Shown here: positions 1-6,503 of the stretch, in pieces
Position numbering within the stretch: position 1 is the first letter of the stretch
How the letters are laid out: every line of letters begins with the position of its first letter
Assembly (NCBI GenBank): GCA_964566425.1
Contig: CAZMIL010000020.1
Span: 1-10,662 of the forward strand
Reading direction: 5' to 3'
Length of the DNA: 10,662 nucleotides
Origin: CAZMIL01 sp964566425
GTDB lineage: Bacteria; Patescibacteriota; Microgenomatia; UBA1406; GWC2-37-13
Made by a program: the position numbers and the translations under genes
Notes under the pieces: model-generated
Seen by the model: only the letters and a program-made list of their open reading frames with translations
Told to the model about the DNA's origin: nothing
Databases searched by the model: none

Positions 1-478
1 GTATGAATTCGCGGTCGCCGACAATCGCCCGAGCGATGGCCACGCGTTGCAGCTCGCCGGCGGAGAGCTGGGCCGGAAACTGTCTCTCTTTACCACTTAA
101 CCCCACCAATTCCAGCGCCTCCTTGATTTCTTTGTTAATTCTTCCTTGATCTATTCCCAAAACTTTCAAACTCAAAGCGATATTTTCATAAACGTTTTTA
201 TCCGGTAAAACTTTAAAATCCTGAAAAACAACGCCGATTTTTCTTCTTAATTTTTCTAAATCCTTGAAGCTATTTGAGGAGAGATTGAGATCATCGACCG
301 TTACTGTGCCGGTTGTCGGGACAAGTTGTCTTAAAATTATTTTGAGGACGGTAGTTTTGCCTGCTCCGGAAGGACCGACTAAAAAGACAAATTCGTCATT
401 TTGGATTTCAAAAGAAACATCCTTAAGCGCGAGATTACCTAAAGGAAATTTTTTGCTGACGTTGTCAAACTTTATCAT
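1..478 (-). CDS. ftsE: FtsE-like cell-division ABC transporter ATPase, 3' end outside the window
   Basis: ATPase of the FtsEX complex, which sits at the inner face of the membrane and controls peptidoglycan hydrolases during division. My translation gives 159 residues before the window edge, starting from the ATG at 478. Visible are Walker A GPSGAGKT (about 35-42), the Q-loop in VVFQDFKVLPDKNVYEN (about 83-99; Q86), and the ABC signature LSAGELQRVAIARA (about 138-151). The Q-loop segment followed by Lys-Val-Leu-Pro-Asp is typical of FtsE rather than LolD or other small ABC ATPases. Walker B and the H-loop lie beyond position 1. The signature reads LSAGE instead of the usual LSGGE. The start lies 10 bases after the stop of the upstream gene, so co-transcription is likely; ftsX is expected next but is not in view. 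The last 80 bases in view are far richer in GC than the rest. The family call is strong; the exact paralogue is slightly less certain. Confidence 0.9.
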   Translation of the reverse strand, partial: MIKFDNVSKKFPLGNLALKDVSFEIQNDEFVFLVGPSGAGKTTVLKIILRQLVPTTGTVTVDDLNLSSNSFKDLEKLRRKIGVVFQDFKVLPDKNVYENIALSLKVLGIDQGRINKEIKEALELVGLSGKERQFPAQLSAGELQRVAIARAIVGDREFI

Positions 479-487
479 GAGAAGCGG

Positions 488-493
488 CTTATA
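488..493 (-). promoter_or_regulatory. -10-like hexamer TATAAG before ftsE
   Basis: On the minus strand TATAAG ends 9 bases before the ftsE ATG and overlaps the TAA stop of the upstream gene. No -35 match is visible at 16-18 bases. It fits the pattern of -10 boxes immediately before start codons seen elsewhere in this window. However, part of it is fixed by the stop codon, so it could be chance, and the gene may simply be read from the upstream promoter. Confidence 0.3.
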
Positions 494-944
494 AATTTTC
501 AACAAATCCTACATCCATTAGCCAGCCGGCTTTCTCACCTTGGAAAGTCTTCCCCCAAACTCTGACCTTTTTTCCTACATATTTTGAAAGATCAACAACG
601 CTTGAGGTTAAATAAACGTTTTGAGATTCTCCGCCCGGTCTTTCCAAATGGAAGTTTCCTTCGCCATCGATACCGCCGGCGCGAAGTGTCCCCTCGGCTT
701 GGTCAGGAAATTCTTTTTTATCGGCAATACCTTCGCCTTTGCTTGCCGTTTGATTTCCGTTTTTAACGCTCGAAGCAGTAATGGTTGGAGAGGCGTATGA
801 ACTGACTACATAGCCGCCTCCTACCCCCAGTAATAGAGCTACCAAAAGAATAACAAAGAAAACAAAATAGGAAAAGCCTTTAGATTTTTTTGTCCAATCG
901 AGCGGGCGGACTGCTGTCTCCTTTTTGACGGGGTTATTTTCCAT
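489..944 (-). CDS. Membrane-anchored protein with small C-terminal OB-like domain, function unknown
   Basis: A 151-residue protein I cannot assign to a named family. It has a basic cytoplasmic N-terminus (1-23) and one strongly hydrophobic Gly-rich membrane segment (about 24-48). A Ser/Thr/Lys/Gly-rich linker follows (about 50-83). The compact C-terminal domain (about 84-149) is rich in beta-type sequence and Gly, with the core VDLSKYVGKKVRVWGKTF and WLMDVG. The pattern 'YVGKKVRVWG' resembles small OB-fold domains, by eye only. The expected topology is N-in with the OB-like domain outside. It has no lipobox and no catalytic motif. It lies between prfB and ftsE on the same strand, so an envelope or division-linked role is possible but unproven. 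The ATG at 944 is chosen because a well-spaced promoter lies directly upstream; no Shine-Dalgarno site is present. Confidence 0.8.
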   Translation of the reverse strand: MENNPVKKETAVRPLDWTKKSKGFSYFVFFVILLVALLLGVGGGYVVSSYASPTITASSVKNGNQTASKGEGIADKKEFPDQAEGTLRAGGIDGEGNFHLERPGGESQNVYLTSSVVDLSKYVGKKVRVWGKTFQGEKAGWLMDVGFVENL

Positions 945-950
945 GATTTA

Positions 951-979
951 AGGATAGCAACGTTAAGCGAGAATTACAA
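951..979 (-). promoter_or_regulatory. Promoter of the OB-like membrane protein gene
   Basis: Reading the minus strand, TTGTAA (positions 979-974; 4 of 6 match to TTGACA) is followed by a 17-base spacer and then TATCCT (956-951). The spacer ends in TGC, giving an extended -10 (TGn). The hexamer ends 6 bases before the ATG at 944, so the predicted transcript starts at or next to the start codon. This would let the gene and ftsE be expressed separately from prfB. It is a sequence match only. Confidence 0.55.
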
Positions 980-988
980 GTCTAGAGG

Positions 989-1993
989 TTATGTGGCCTG
1001 CATTTTTAAATAGGCTTCGATGAAGCCTTCGAGGTTGCCGTCGAGGATTTCATCAACGTGAGAACTTTCGTAGCCGGTTCTTAAATCTTTAATTAACTTA
1101 TAAGGGTGGAGGACATAGGAACGGATTTGGCGGCCCCAACCGGCAATTTTTTCTTTTTTCATCCCGCTCAAGGTTTTTTGGCGTTTTTCTTCTTCAATCT
1201 GCCACAGTTTTGCTCGCAATAATTTCAGGGCATTCTCACGATTCTGGCCTTGCTGGCGCTCGGTCTGGCAGGTCACAACTATGCCTGTTGGTTTGTGTGT
1301 AAGTCTAACCGCAGTAGAAACCTTATTAACATTTTGGCCGCCGTGGCCACCTGAACGGAAAAACTGCCATTCCAAATCGTCCTCTTTGATTTGGATACTT
1401 TTGTCCTCAATTGCCGGTAAAACTTCGACTAAAGCGAAGGAGGTTTGTCTTAGCTTATCGGCATTAAACGGTGATTGACGCACCAAACGATGCACACCGG
1501 CCTCCGCTTTCAAATAGCCATAAGCATAATTGCCATGAACGTTGAGAGTGACGGTTTTAATCCCTGCTTCTTCTCCGGCGACCCGATAAACCTCCTCATA
1601 AGACCAGCCTTTTTGTTCAAAATAGCGCGTGTACATGCGATAGAGCATTTCAGCCCAGTCCATAGCCTCTGTTCCACCTTGACCGGCATGAACGGAGAAA
1701 ATGGCATCTTCTTTATCGTAAGTCTCTGAGAGAAAAAGAAGAATTTCGTACTTTTTGAGCAGTTTTTCTGCTTCAGGATATTTTTTTTCTTCGTAAAGAA
1801 GTTGCATCATCTCAACATCGTCAATTTCTTTCTTCAGCTCGTTAATTTTCTTCATTACTTCTGCCGATCTCTTGGGATTCTGCCAAAAAGAGGTTTCATA
1901 AGTTTGTTTCTCCAATCGGTTAACCTCCTCTTTTTTTTGTTTGAGGTCTATTTGTTCTAAGATGTTTTGGAGGCGTCTATTTAACTCGTCCAT
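989..1993 (-). CDS. prfB: Peptide chain release factor 2 (RF2)
   Basis: Class I release factor that reads UGA and UAA in the ribosomal A site and triggers peptidyl-tRNA hydrolysis. The 334 residues comprise an N-terminal helical domain (about 1-95), the GQGGTEAMDW segment typical of RF2 (about 104-113), the SPF codon-recognition tripeptide (174-176), and the catalytic loop GGHGGQNVNK with GGQ at 218-220. SPF rather than PxT separates it from RF1. It is somewhat shorter at the N-terminus than E. coli RF2 (365). The frame is continuous and has no CTTTGA-type programmed +1 frameshift site where many bacteria carry one, so the usual autoregulation appears absent. An in-frame TAA lies just upstream, so the ATG at 1993 is the first available. 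The gene lies 20 bases after the PilM-like gene, and two other genes in the window end in TGA, consistent with UGA being a stop here. Confidence 0.97.
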   Translation of the reverse strand: MDELNRRLQNILEQIDLKQKKEEVNRLEKQTYETSFWQNPKRSAEVMKKINELKKEIDDVEMMQLLYEEKKYPEAEKLLKKYEILLFLSETYDKEDAIFSVHAGQGGTEAMDWAEMLYRMYTRYFEQKGWSYEEVYRVAGEEAGIKTVTLNVHGNYAYGYLKAEAGVHRLVRQSPFNADKLRQTSFALVEVLPAIEDKSIQIKEDDLEWQFFRSGGHGGQNVNKVSTAVRLTHKPTGIVVTCQTERQQGQNRENALKLLRAKLWQIEEEKRQKTLSGMKKEKIAGWGRQIRSYVLHPYKLIKDLRTGYESSHVDEILDGNLEGFIEAYLKMQAT

Positions 1994-2001
1994 AGGTAGA
2001 T

Positions 2002-2007
2002 ATTATA
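2002..2007 (-). promoter_or_regulatory. Consensus -10 box TATAAT before prfB
   Basis: A perfect TATAAT on the minus strand ends exactly 8 bases before the prfB ATG and lies wholly in the 20-base gap after the upstream stop codon. No convincing -35 or extended -10 is visible (the hexamer at 17 bases is GCTCCG). If active, it would start transcription within about 2 bases of the ATG, giving a leaderless prfB message. The bases between it and the ATG contain no Shine-Dalgarno sequence. Confidence 0.5.
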
Positions 2008-2013
2008 GCTTGC

Positions 2014-3456
2014 TCATTTGAAATCGGAGCCGATAGTGATGATTACATCGGAAGGATCCGTAGCTATTAAGGTTGGGTCAAGCTTAGGAGAAGCCACGGA
2101 ATCTCGGATATCTTTGGCAATTTGTTGCCCGGCCGCAGCCAGTGATTTTTTAGTCTGAATAATAGTTTGTTTGTAGTCAAAATTATCTGCGTTGCCGGTA
2201 ACAATTTCTTGATAGCCTTTCTCGACGAGTAAATCTTTTAGGGTGCTGGCTTTGCCGGCTGTTCCTGAACCATTGAGAATTTTTATCTTCAATTCTTCTT
2301 TTTTTATGCTCGGTGTGGGAGTGGAAGGGATTTTAGTCGGAGTTAGAGAGGGTTTTATCTGACCGATAGTTGTAGAAAGATTGGGGAGCTTAACACCGGA
2401 CCAATTTAGTTTAGAAAGGCCTAAAAAGACCCCAAAAGAAAGGATTGCTGAAACAAGAAAAATAAGCACTTCCCTTCTAAATAGAGGAAAACCTGAGAGC
2501 GAAATACGTCGTTTTTTCATCTTGAAAGGATTTTTTAAGATATGGAAACCTTTATTTTCTTGAGAAAAGACAAAAGCTCCAAAACAAACGTCGTAAGCCA
2601 GAATCGGGAAGGGAGAGCCTGTCTTTACGACGAGCAACTTTAAACTTTCCTGATAAAAATCGGGAATGATTCTTTTGAGTAAGTTAGTCCAGACGCCAAC
2701 TTCTTTAGTAAAGGTATCTTGTCTGACATTTTCCGATTCATCACCAGCCAAAATGATCCGATTGAGTTTAATTCCCTTTTGCTCAAGTTCTTCTTTTCGG
2801 GTCTTTAGAGCTTGTTGGAGGGTTTCTTCTGTACTCAACGACTCAACCCATTTTTCATCAGAATAAAGACCTCCAGAATCATAAATGTAGCCGGAGAGCT
2901 CGCCTTTTGTAAAATCGACATAGAGGATGTTTTCTTTTTTTTCAGGGCGCAAAGTTTTCTCAAAAAGTTTAAATAGTGACAAACTTTCGGGCAGAAGCGA
3001 AGTAACCTTTAAACCGAGTAAGTTAAAAGTTTCAAAATATTTTTCCAATCGGTCAGCCTCAATCGCATAAAAAGTTACTTGGCGGCGTTGATCGACTTCT
3101 TTGAGAAAATAGTCATAGAAATAGTTATCTAAATCAACCCTTAACGAGGCTCTGGCTTTGTCTTGGATGAATGAGGTTACGGCCGAAGACCCGATGTCTA
3201 CCGGGACTTCGGCTTTCAAAAAAACAAAACTTTCCTGCGGCAAAATCAAAAAAACTTGTTTTTCTTGCTGGGCTCCGAGTTGAGTTAGACCCTCCTTAAG
3301 CGCAGAAGCCAACAAATCTAGATTATTGACGCTTCCATTGCTCAAAAAATCAACCTCGTGTTTTTTGGCAAAAAAGCTAGCTTCGAACTGACCCAACATC
3401 GTCTTTTTCAGCAGGAGAATTTTGATTTGTTTTTGATCAAGAAATACGTACAGCAT
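2014..3456 (-). CDS. PilM-like (actin-fold) membrane protein with C-terminal LytR_C domain
   Basis: A 480-residue single-pass membrane protein. The N-terminal part (about 1-310) resembles the PilM/GspL actin-like assembly proteins of type IV pilus and type II secretion systems. Examples are the opening LYVFLDQKQIKILLL strand pair, the phosphate-loop-like ILYVDFTKGELSGYIY (about 177-192) and RIILAGDE (about 233-240). The nucleotide motifs are degenerate. One membrane segment follows (about 328-348), then a Pro/Thr/Ser/Lys-rich linker (about 352-387). The extracellular domain (about 388-480) matches the LytR_C type: IKILNGSG near its start, GNADNFDY in the middle, and VIITIGSDF at the end. LytR_C is usually attached to LCP cell-wall ligases, not to a PilM-like module. 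No pil genes are adjacent. It may couple a cytoplasmic assembly platform to the cell wall. The C-terminal call is firm, the N-terminal fold call moderate. It ends in TGA. Confidence 0.8.
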   Translation of the reverse strand: MLYVFLDQKQIKILLLKKTMLGQFEASFFAKKHEVDFLSNGSVNNLDLLASALKEGLTQLGAQQEKQVFLILPQESFVFLKAEVPVDIGSSAVTSFIQDKARASLRVDLDNYFYDYFLKEVDQRRQVTFYAIEADRLEKYFETFNLLGLKVTSLLPESLSLFKLFEKTLRPEKKENILYVDFTKGELSGYIYDSGGLYSDEKWVESLSTEETLQQALKTRKEELEQKGIKLNRIILAGDESENVRQDTFTKEVGVWTNLLKRIIPDFYQESLKLLVVKTGSPFPILAYDVCFGAFVFSQENKGFHILKNPFKMKKRRISLSGFPLFRREVLIFLVSAILSFGVFLGLSKLNWSGVKLPNLSTTIGQIKPSLTPTKIPSTPTPSIKKEELKIKILNGSGTAGKASTLKDLLVEKGYQEIVTGNADNFDYKQTIIQTKKSLAAAGQQIAKDIRDSVASPKLDPTLIATDPSDVIITIGSDFK

Positions 3457-3464
3457 CTATCCTA

Positions 3465-3494
3465 ATTATAAATATATCATACTCTAGAAAGCAA
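3465..3494 (-). promoter_or_regulatory. Promoter of the PilM/LytR_C gene
   Basis: On the minus strand, TTGCTT (3494-3489) is separated by 18 bases from a perfect TATAAT (3470-3465), which ends exactly 8 bases before the ATG at 3456. The predicted transcript starts at about the start codon. The eight bases contain AGGA, but only 3 bases from the ATG, too close for a normal Shine-Dalgarno site. The promoter lies within the 59-base divergent gap shared with dnaG. Confidence 0.6.
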
Positions 3495-3498
3495 CTGA

Positions 3499-3507
3499 TG
3501 GTAGAAT
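3499..3507 (+). promoter_or_regulatory. Extended -10 promoter of dnaG
   Basis: TGG-TAGAAT is an extended -10 element (TGnTANNNT) ending exactly 8 bases before the dnaG ATG. No good -35 hexamer is seen at the expected place (3479-3484), which is usual for extended -10 promoters. That position lies inside the spacer of the opposing promoter, so the two polymerase sites overlap. The predicted start of transcription is about 2 bases before the ATG. Confidence 0.6.
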
Positions 3508-3515
3508 AGGTTGGG

Positions 3516-5285
3516 ATGAATAGCACAATCGAAGAAATCAAAAGGAAGATCGATATAGTTGATTTTATCGGGAGTTTTATTACCCTCAAAAAAGCCGGCC
3601 GTAATTTCAAAGCTCTCTGCCCCTTTCACCAAGAAAAAACGCCTTCGTTTGTGGTCTCGCCTGATAGACAGATTTGGCACTGTTTCGGCTCGTGCAATGA
3701 AGGCGGAGACATCATTAAATTTTTAATGAAGTGGGAGAACATTACTTTTATCGAGGCTCTGCGCGAGCTAGCCGATAAGGCTGGAGTTAAGCTTAGAAAG
3801 CTGGATTTTGAAGATAAGATCTGGGATAAAAAAGAGCGCTTAAGCCAGACCAATAATTTAGCTGCAGAATTTTTTAGTTATCTTCTCCAGAAGAGCAGAT
3901 TTGGCAAAAAAGCCTTAGCTTATCTTAAACAAAGAGAGATTAATCCTAAAACTATTGATAAATTCCAGCTTGGTTACGCCCCTCAATCATGGGATTCACT
4001 CCTTTCCTATCTCAAAAAAAAGAAGTTTAGTGAGAATGAAATTTTGGATGCGGGTTTAGTCGTGCGAGGCGAAGGAGGAAGGCTCTATGACCGCTTCCGT
4101 GGAAGAATAGTTTTTCCGATTAAAGATGCGAGAGGAAATACTATTGGTTTTTCAGGACGTAGTCTAGATGAAACTGAGAAAGCAGCTAAATACATTAACA
4201 CACCGGAAACCGTGCTCTATCACAAAAGAGAGAGTCTATATGGTATCGACTTAGCCAAAGAAGCTATTAAAAAAGAACGAAATGCCTTGTTGGTTGAGGG
4301 AGAATTCGATGTGCTTTCGCCTTATCAGCAGGGAATTACCAATTTAGTAGCAATTAAAGGATCGGCAGTAACCAAAGAACAACTGATGTTGCTCAAACGT
4401 TATACCAAAAGGGTCACTCTGGCTTTGGATGCGGATAATAGCGGCGAAGATGCAATCAAACGAGGTATCGATGAAGCAGAGAATCTTGACTTTGAGATAG
4501 AAGTTGTTCAATTTGATTACGCTAAGGATCCGGATGAAGCAGTCCGCGCGAATGCGATAAAGTTTAAAAAAATCATTGCCAAACCTTTACCGATTTATGA
4601 TTTTATCATTGAGTTGGCGCAAAAAAAATATGCGGGTAACGACCCTTTCAATAAGAAAAAACTTGGTGATGAAGTTAGTCCCTACTTGGAAAAAATAACT
4701 AATCCTATTGTCCGATCTTATTATGTGAAAAAAGTTGCAGATCTTTTGGATGTCAGCGAGTCAAGCATCCTGGAATTAATTAGGAGATTGAAACAACGCA
4801 GGAAGCAAGGACAATTTTTCAGAGCGGGAATTAAAAAAAATGGAGAACAAGACAGAGAAATCAATATTCAAAAATATGTCTTGAGCGTTCTTTTACAAAG
4901 CCAAAACCCCGCAGAAATAGCAAAGATAGTTTTTGACATCGTTGACGCTGAAGAGTTTTCCCAAGATTCTTTTGTAAAGATTCTTAAACAATTCAAAGAA
5001 CTTATCGTTAAGAAACAAAAATTTAGCCTCAGATCATTTTCTTTCAGCCTTAAACCAGAATTACAATCTGTATTTGACGAACTATATCTATATGCAAGTT
5101 ATGATATTGAGCTTGAACAAAGCAGCCTGAAAAAATTGCTTTATGAGATTAAAAAAAATTCGCTCAAGCGCAAGATAAAAATGTTAATGAGTTCTAAAGA
5201 CTCCTTGAATAAAGCTGAAGAAAATAGCTTGAAGGAGATGAGCGATGAGCTAAAAGAGGTAGAAAAAAAACTGCTGTCGTTATAA
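3516..5285 (+). CDS. dnaG: DNA primase
   Basis: Synthesises RNA primers for replication together with the replicative helicase. The 589 residues show three parts. The first is an N-terminal CHC2 zinc-binding domain with CPFH (C35, H38) and HCFGSC (C56, C60). The second is a primase core leading into a TOPRIM fold, with the acidic motif EGEFD (261-265), DADNSG (305-310; D305, D307) and KDPDE (337-341). The third is a charged helical C-terminal region (about 360-589) for helicase interaction, which is poorly conserved. The second cysteine pair is spaced C-x3-C instead of the usual C-x2-C. The ATG at 3516 gives the normal primase N-terminus and follows an extended -10 box. rpoD begins 11 bases after the stop, the same order as in the rpsU-dnaG-rpoD operon of many bacteria, here without rpsU. 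Confidence 0.97.
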   Translation: MNSTIEEIKRKIDIVDFIGSFITLKKAGRNFKALCPFHQEKTPSFVVSPDRQIWHCFGSCNEGGDIIKFLMKWENITFIEALRELADKAGVKLRKLDFEDKIWDKKERLSQTNNLAAEFFSYLLQKSRFGKKALAYLKQREINPKTIDKFQLGYAPQSWDSLLSYLKKKKFSENEILDAGLVVRGEGGRLYDRFRGRIVFPIKDARGNTIGFSGRSLDETEKAAKYINTPETVLYHKRESLYGIDLAKEAIKKERNALLVEGEFDVLSPYQQGITNLVAIKGSAVTKEQLMLLKRYTKRVTLALDADNSGEDAIKRGIDEAENLDFEIEVVQFDYAKDPDEAVRANAIKFKKIIAKPLPIYDFIIELAQKKYAGNDPFNKKKLGDEVSPYLEKITNPIVRSYYVKKVADLLDVSESSILELIRRLKQRRKQGQFFRAGIKKNGEQDREINIQKYVLSVLLQSQNPAEIAKIVFDIVDAEEFSQDSFVKILKQFKELIVKKQKFSLRSFSFSLKPELQSVFDELYLYASYDIELEQSSLKKLLYEIKKNSLKRKIKMLMSSKDSLNKAEENSLKEMSDELKEVEKKLLSL

Positions 5286-5288
5286 AAT
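5283..5288 (+). promoter_or_regulatory. -10-like hexamer TAAAAT before rpoD
   Basis: TAAAAT ends exactly 8 bases before the rpoD ATG, the same spacing as at dnaG, prfB and two other genes. It overlaps the dnaG stop codon. No -35 (5260-5265 is TAGAAA) and no extended -10 are visible. It could be an internal promoter giving sigma factor synthesis independent of dnaG, or it could be chance in AT-rich sequence. Confidence 0.35.
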
Positions 5289-5296
5289 TCAACAGT

Positions 5297-6388
5297 ATGA
5301 GCAAGCAAAAACTCCCCAGATCTCTTGACGATTTAATTAAACAGGGCGAAGATGACGGTTTCGTTGTCCAAGACGATATTTTTTTGGTTTATCCTGAGCC
5401 TGAAAAGCACCTCGAAGAAATTGACGATTTTTTTAACAAAGCTCTTAAGAAGGGAATAGATGTTTTTGAGACGGTTTCGACCCGAGAAGAAGAAGACGCG
5501 AAAAAGAGTGCAGAAGAAATAGAGCGGGAAATTAAACAACTTATCTCTTCAAGGCACGGTGAATCTCTAGACCCAATTAAGAAATATCTTAAAGAAATTG
5601 GGAAAACACCCCTGCTAACTTTCGAGCAAGAAGTCGATTTGGCCAAAAGGCACGAAAAAGGTGACATGAAAGCCAAAGAAAAGTTGATCAAGGCGAATTT
5701 GCGCTTAGTCGTTTCGATCGCCAAAAAATATCTTGGTCGTAGACTTTCTTTCCTGGACTTAATTCAAGAAGGGAATAAAGGATTGATTAGAGGTGTGGAG
5801 AAATATGATTGGCGCAGAGGATATAAATTTTCTACTTATGCCACGTGGTGGATCAGACAGGCAATCACCAGAGCTATTGCCGATCAATCACGTACGATCA
5901 GAATCCCAGTACACATGGTTGATCAGATCAATCGTTTCTATAAGACTCAGCGTCGTTTAACGCAAAAATTAGGCAGGGAACCGAAGACGAAAGAAGTTGC
6001 TAAAGAAATGGATTTGACGGTTGAGGAAGTTGAGAATTTGATGCGCATTTCGCAGCAGCCTAAATCCCTATCTACTCCAATCGGTGACGATAAAGAAACA
6101 ACCCTTGAACAATTTATTGCTGACCATAACCAGCCGACCCTTTATGATAAAGTTTCCAAAGAACTACTCAAAGATGCCCTAAATAAAGTCTTGGAAACTC
6201 TTTCGCCAAGAGAAAAGAAAGTCTTGATAATGAGATTTGGGCTCGAAGATTCTAAACCTAAGACCTTAGAAGAAGTGGGTAAAGAATTTAAAGTAACTCG
6301 TGAGAGAATCAGACAGATTGAAGCCAAAGCTATTCGTAAACTAAAACATCCTACTAGAGCGAGGCGACTTCGTGATTTTCTAGAATAG
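5297..6388 (+). CDS. rpoD: Primary (housekeeping) RNA polymerase sigma factor, sigma-70 family
   Basis: Directs RNA polymerase to housekeeping promoters. The 363 residues contain a short region 1.1-like acidic segment (about 1-60), region 1.2 (about 91-123), and region 2 (about 133-207) with YKFSTYATWWIRQAITRAIA and RTIRIPVHM. Region 3 (about 208-285) follows, then region 4 (about 295-363) with the helix-turn-helix TLEEVGKEFKVTRERIRQIE that contacts the -35 element. Region 2.4 keeps the Gln and Thr of the WWIRQAIT helix that recognise the first base of TATAAT, agreeing with the -10 boxes found in this window. It lacks the long non-conserved insert of proteobacterial sigma-70, so it is of the compact SigA type. 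It directly follows dnaG and ends in TAG. No Shine-Dalgarno site precedes the ATG. Confidence 0.96.
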   Translation: MSKQKLPRSLDDLIKQGEDDGFVVQDDIFLVYPEPEKHLEEIDDFFNKALKKGIDVFETVSTREEEDAKKSAEEIEREIKQLISSRHGESLDPIKKYLKEIGKTPLLTFEQEVDLAKRHEKGDMKAKEKLIKANLRLVVSIAKKYLGRRLSFLDLIQEGNKGLIRGVEKYDWRRGYKFSTYATWWIRQAITRAIADQSRTIRIPVHMVDQINRFYKTQRRLTQKLGREPKTKEVAKEMDLTVEEVENLMRISQQPKSLSTPIGDDKETTLEQFIADHNQPTLYDKVSKELLKDALNKVLETLSPREKKVLIMRFGLEDSKPKTLEEVGKEFKVTRERIRQIEAKAIRKLKHPTRARRLRDFLE

Positions 6389-6467
6389 TATTCATCAACC
6401 TTTCAGATATCATTCAGAAAATCTTCTGCTAATCATTTAAAATTAGATTATTGTAGCGTATAAGCTA

Positions 6468-6496
6468 ATGACATCGACTTGTCTTTCGACTATTGT
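6468..6496 (+). promoter_or_regulatory. Promoter of the xre-type gene, with a short direct repeat inside
   Basis: ATGACA (6468-6473; 5 of 6 match to TTGACA) and TATTGT (6491-6496; matches TANNNT) are separated by exactly 17 bases. The hexamer ends 7 bases before the ATG at 6504. The spacer carries TCGAC twice (6474-6478 and 6486-6490), a 12-base period close to one DNA turn, which could be an operator half-site pair for the encoded regulator. An alternative -10, TATAAG (6459-6464), lies slightly upstream without a -35. Confidence 0.45.
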
Positions 6497-6503
6497 TCGC
6501 TAT

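Noticed and set aside
5..10. EcoRI site (GAATTC) at the window edge, considered as a cloning junction
   Set aside because: The ftsE frame runs through it and a single six-base site is expected by chance.
264..494. 76-codon plus-strand frame and similar frames at 1475-1729 and 10036-10251
   Set aside because: Shadows of ftsE, prfB and the GT1 gene respectively; no motifs, no promoter, no independent support.
4012..4025. A-rich slippery run (A AAA AAG) in dnaG
   Set aside because: It encodes a Lys run in a normal primase segment and has no adjacent hairpin or upstream Shine-Dalgarno stimulator. A-runs are common in this AT-rich sequence.
5389..5724. 111-codon open frame on the minus strand
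   Set aside because: Antisense to the N-terminal half of rpoD. Its Ser-rich composition is the mirror of Glu/Lys-rich codons; no domain is recognisable.
6410..6430. Small hairpin (CAGAA-AATC-TTCTG) after rpoD, considered as a terminator
   Set aside because: Only five base pairs, AT-rich, and not followed by a T tract; too weak to call.
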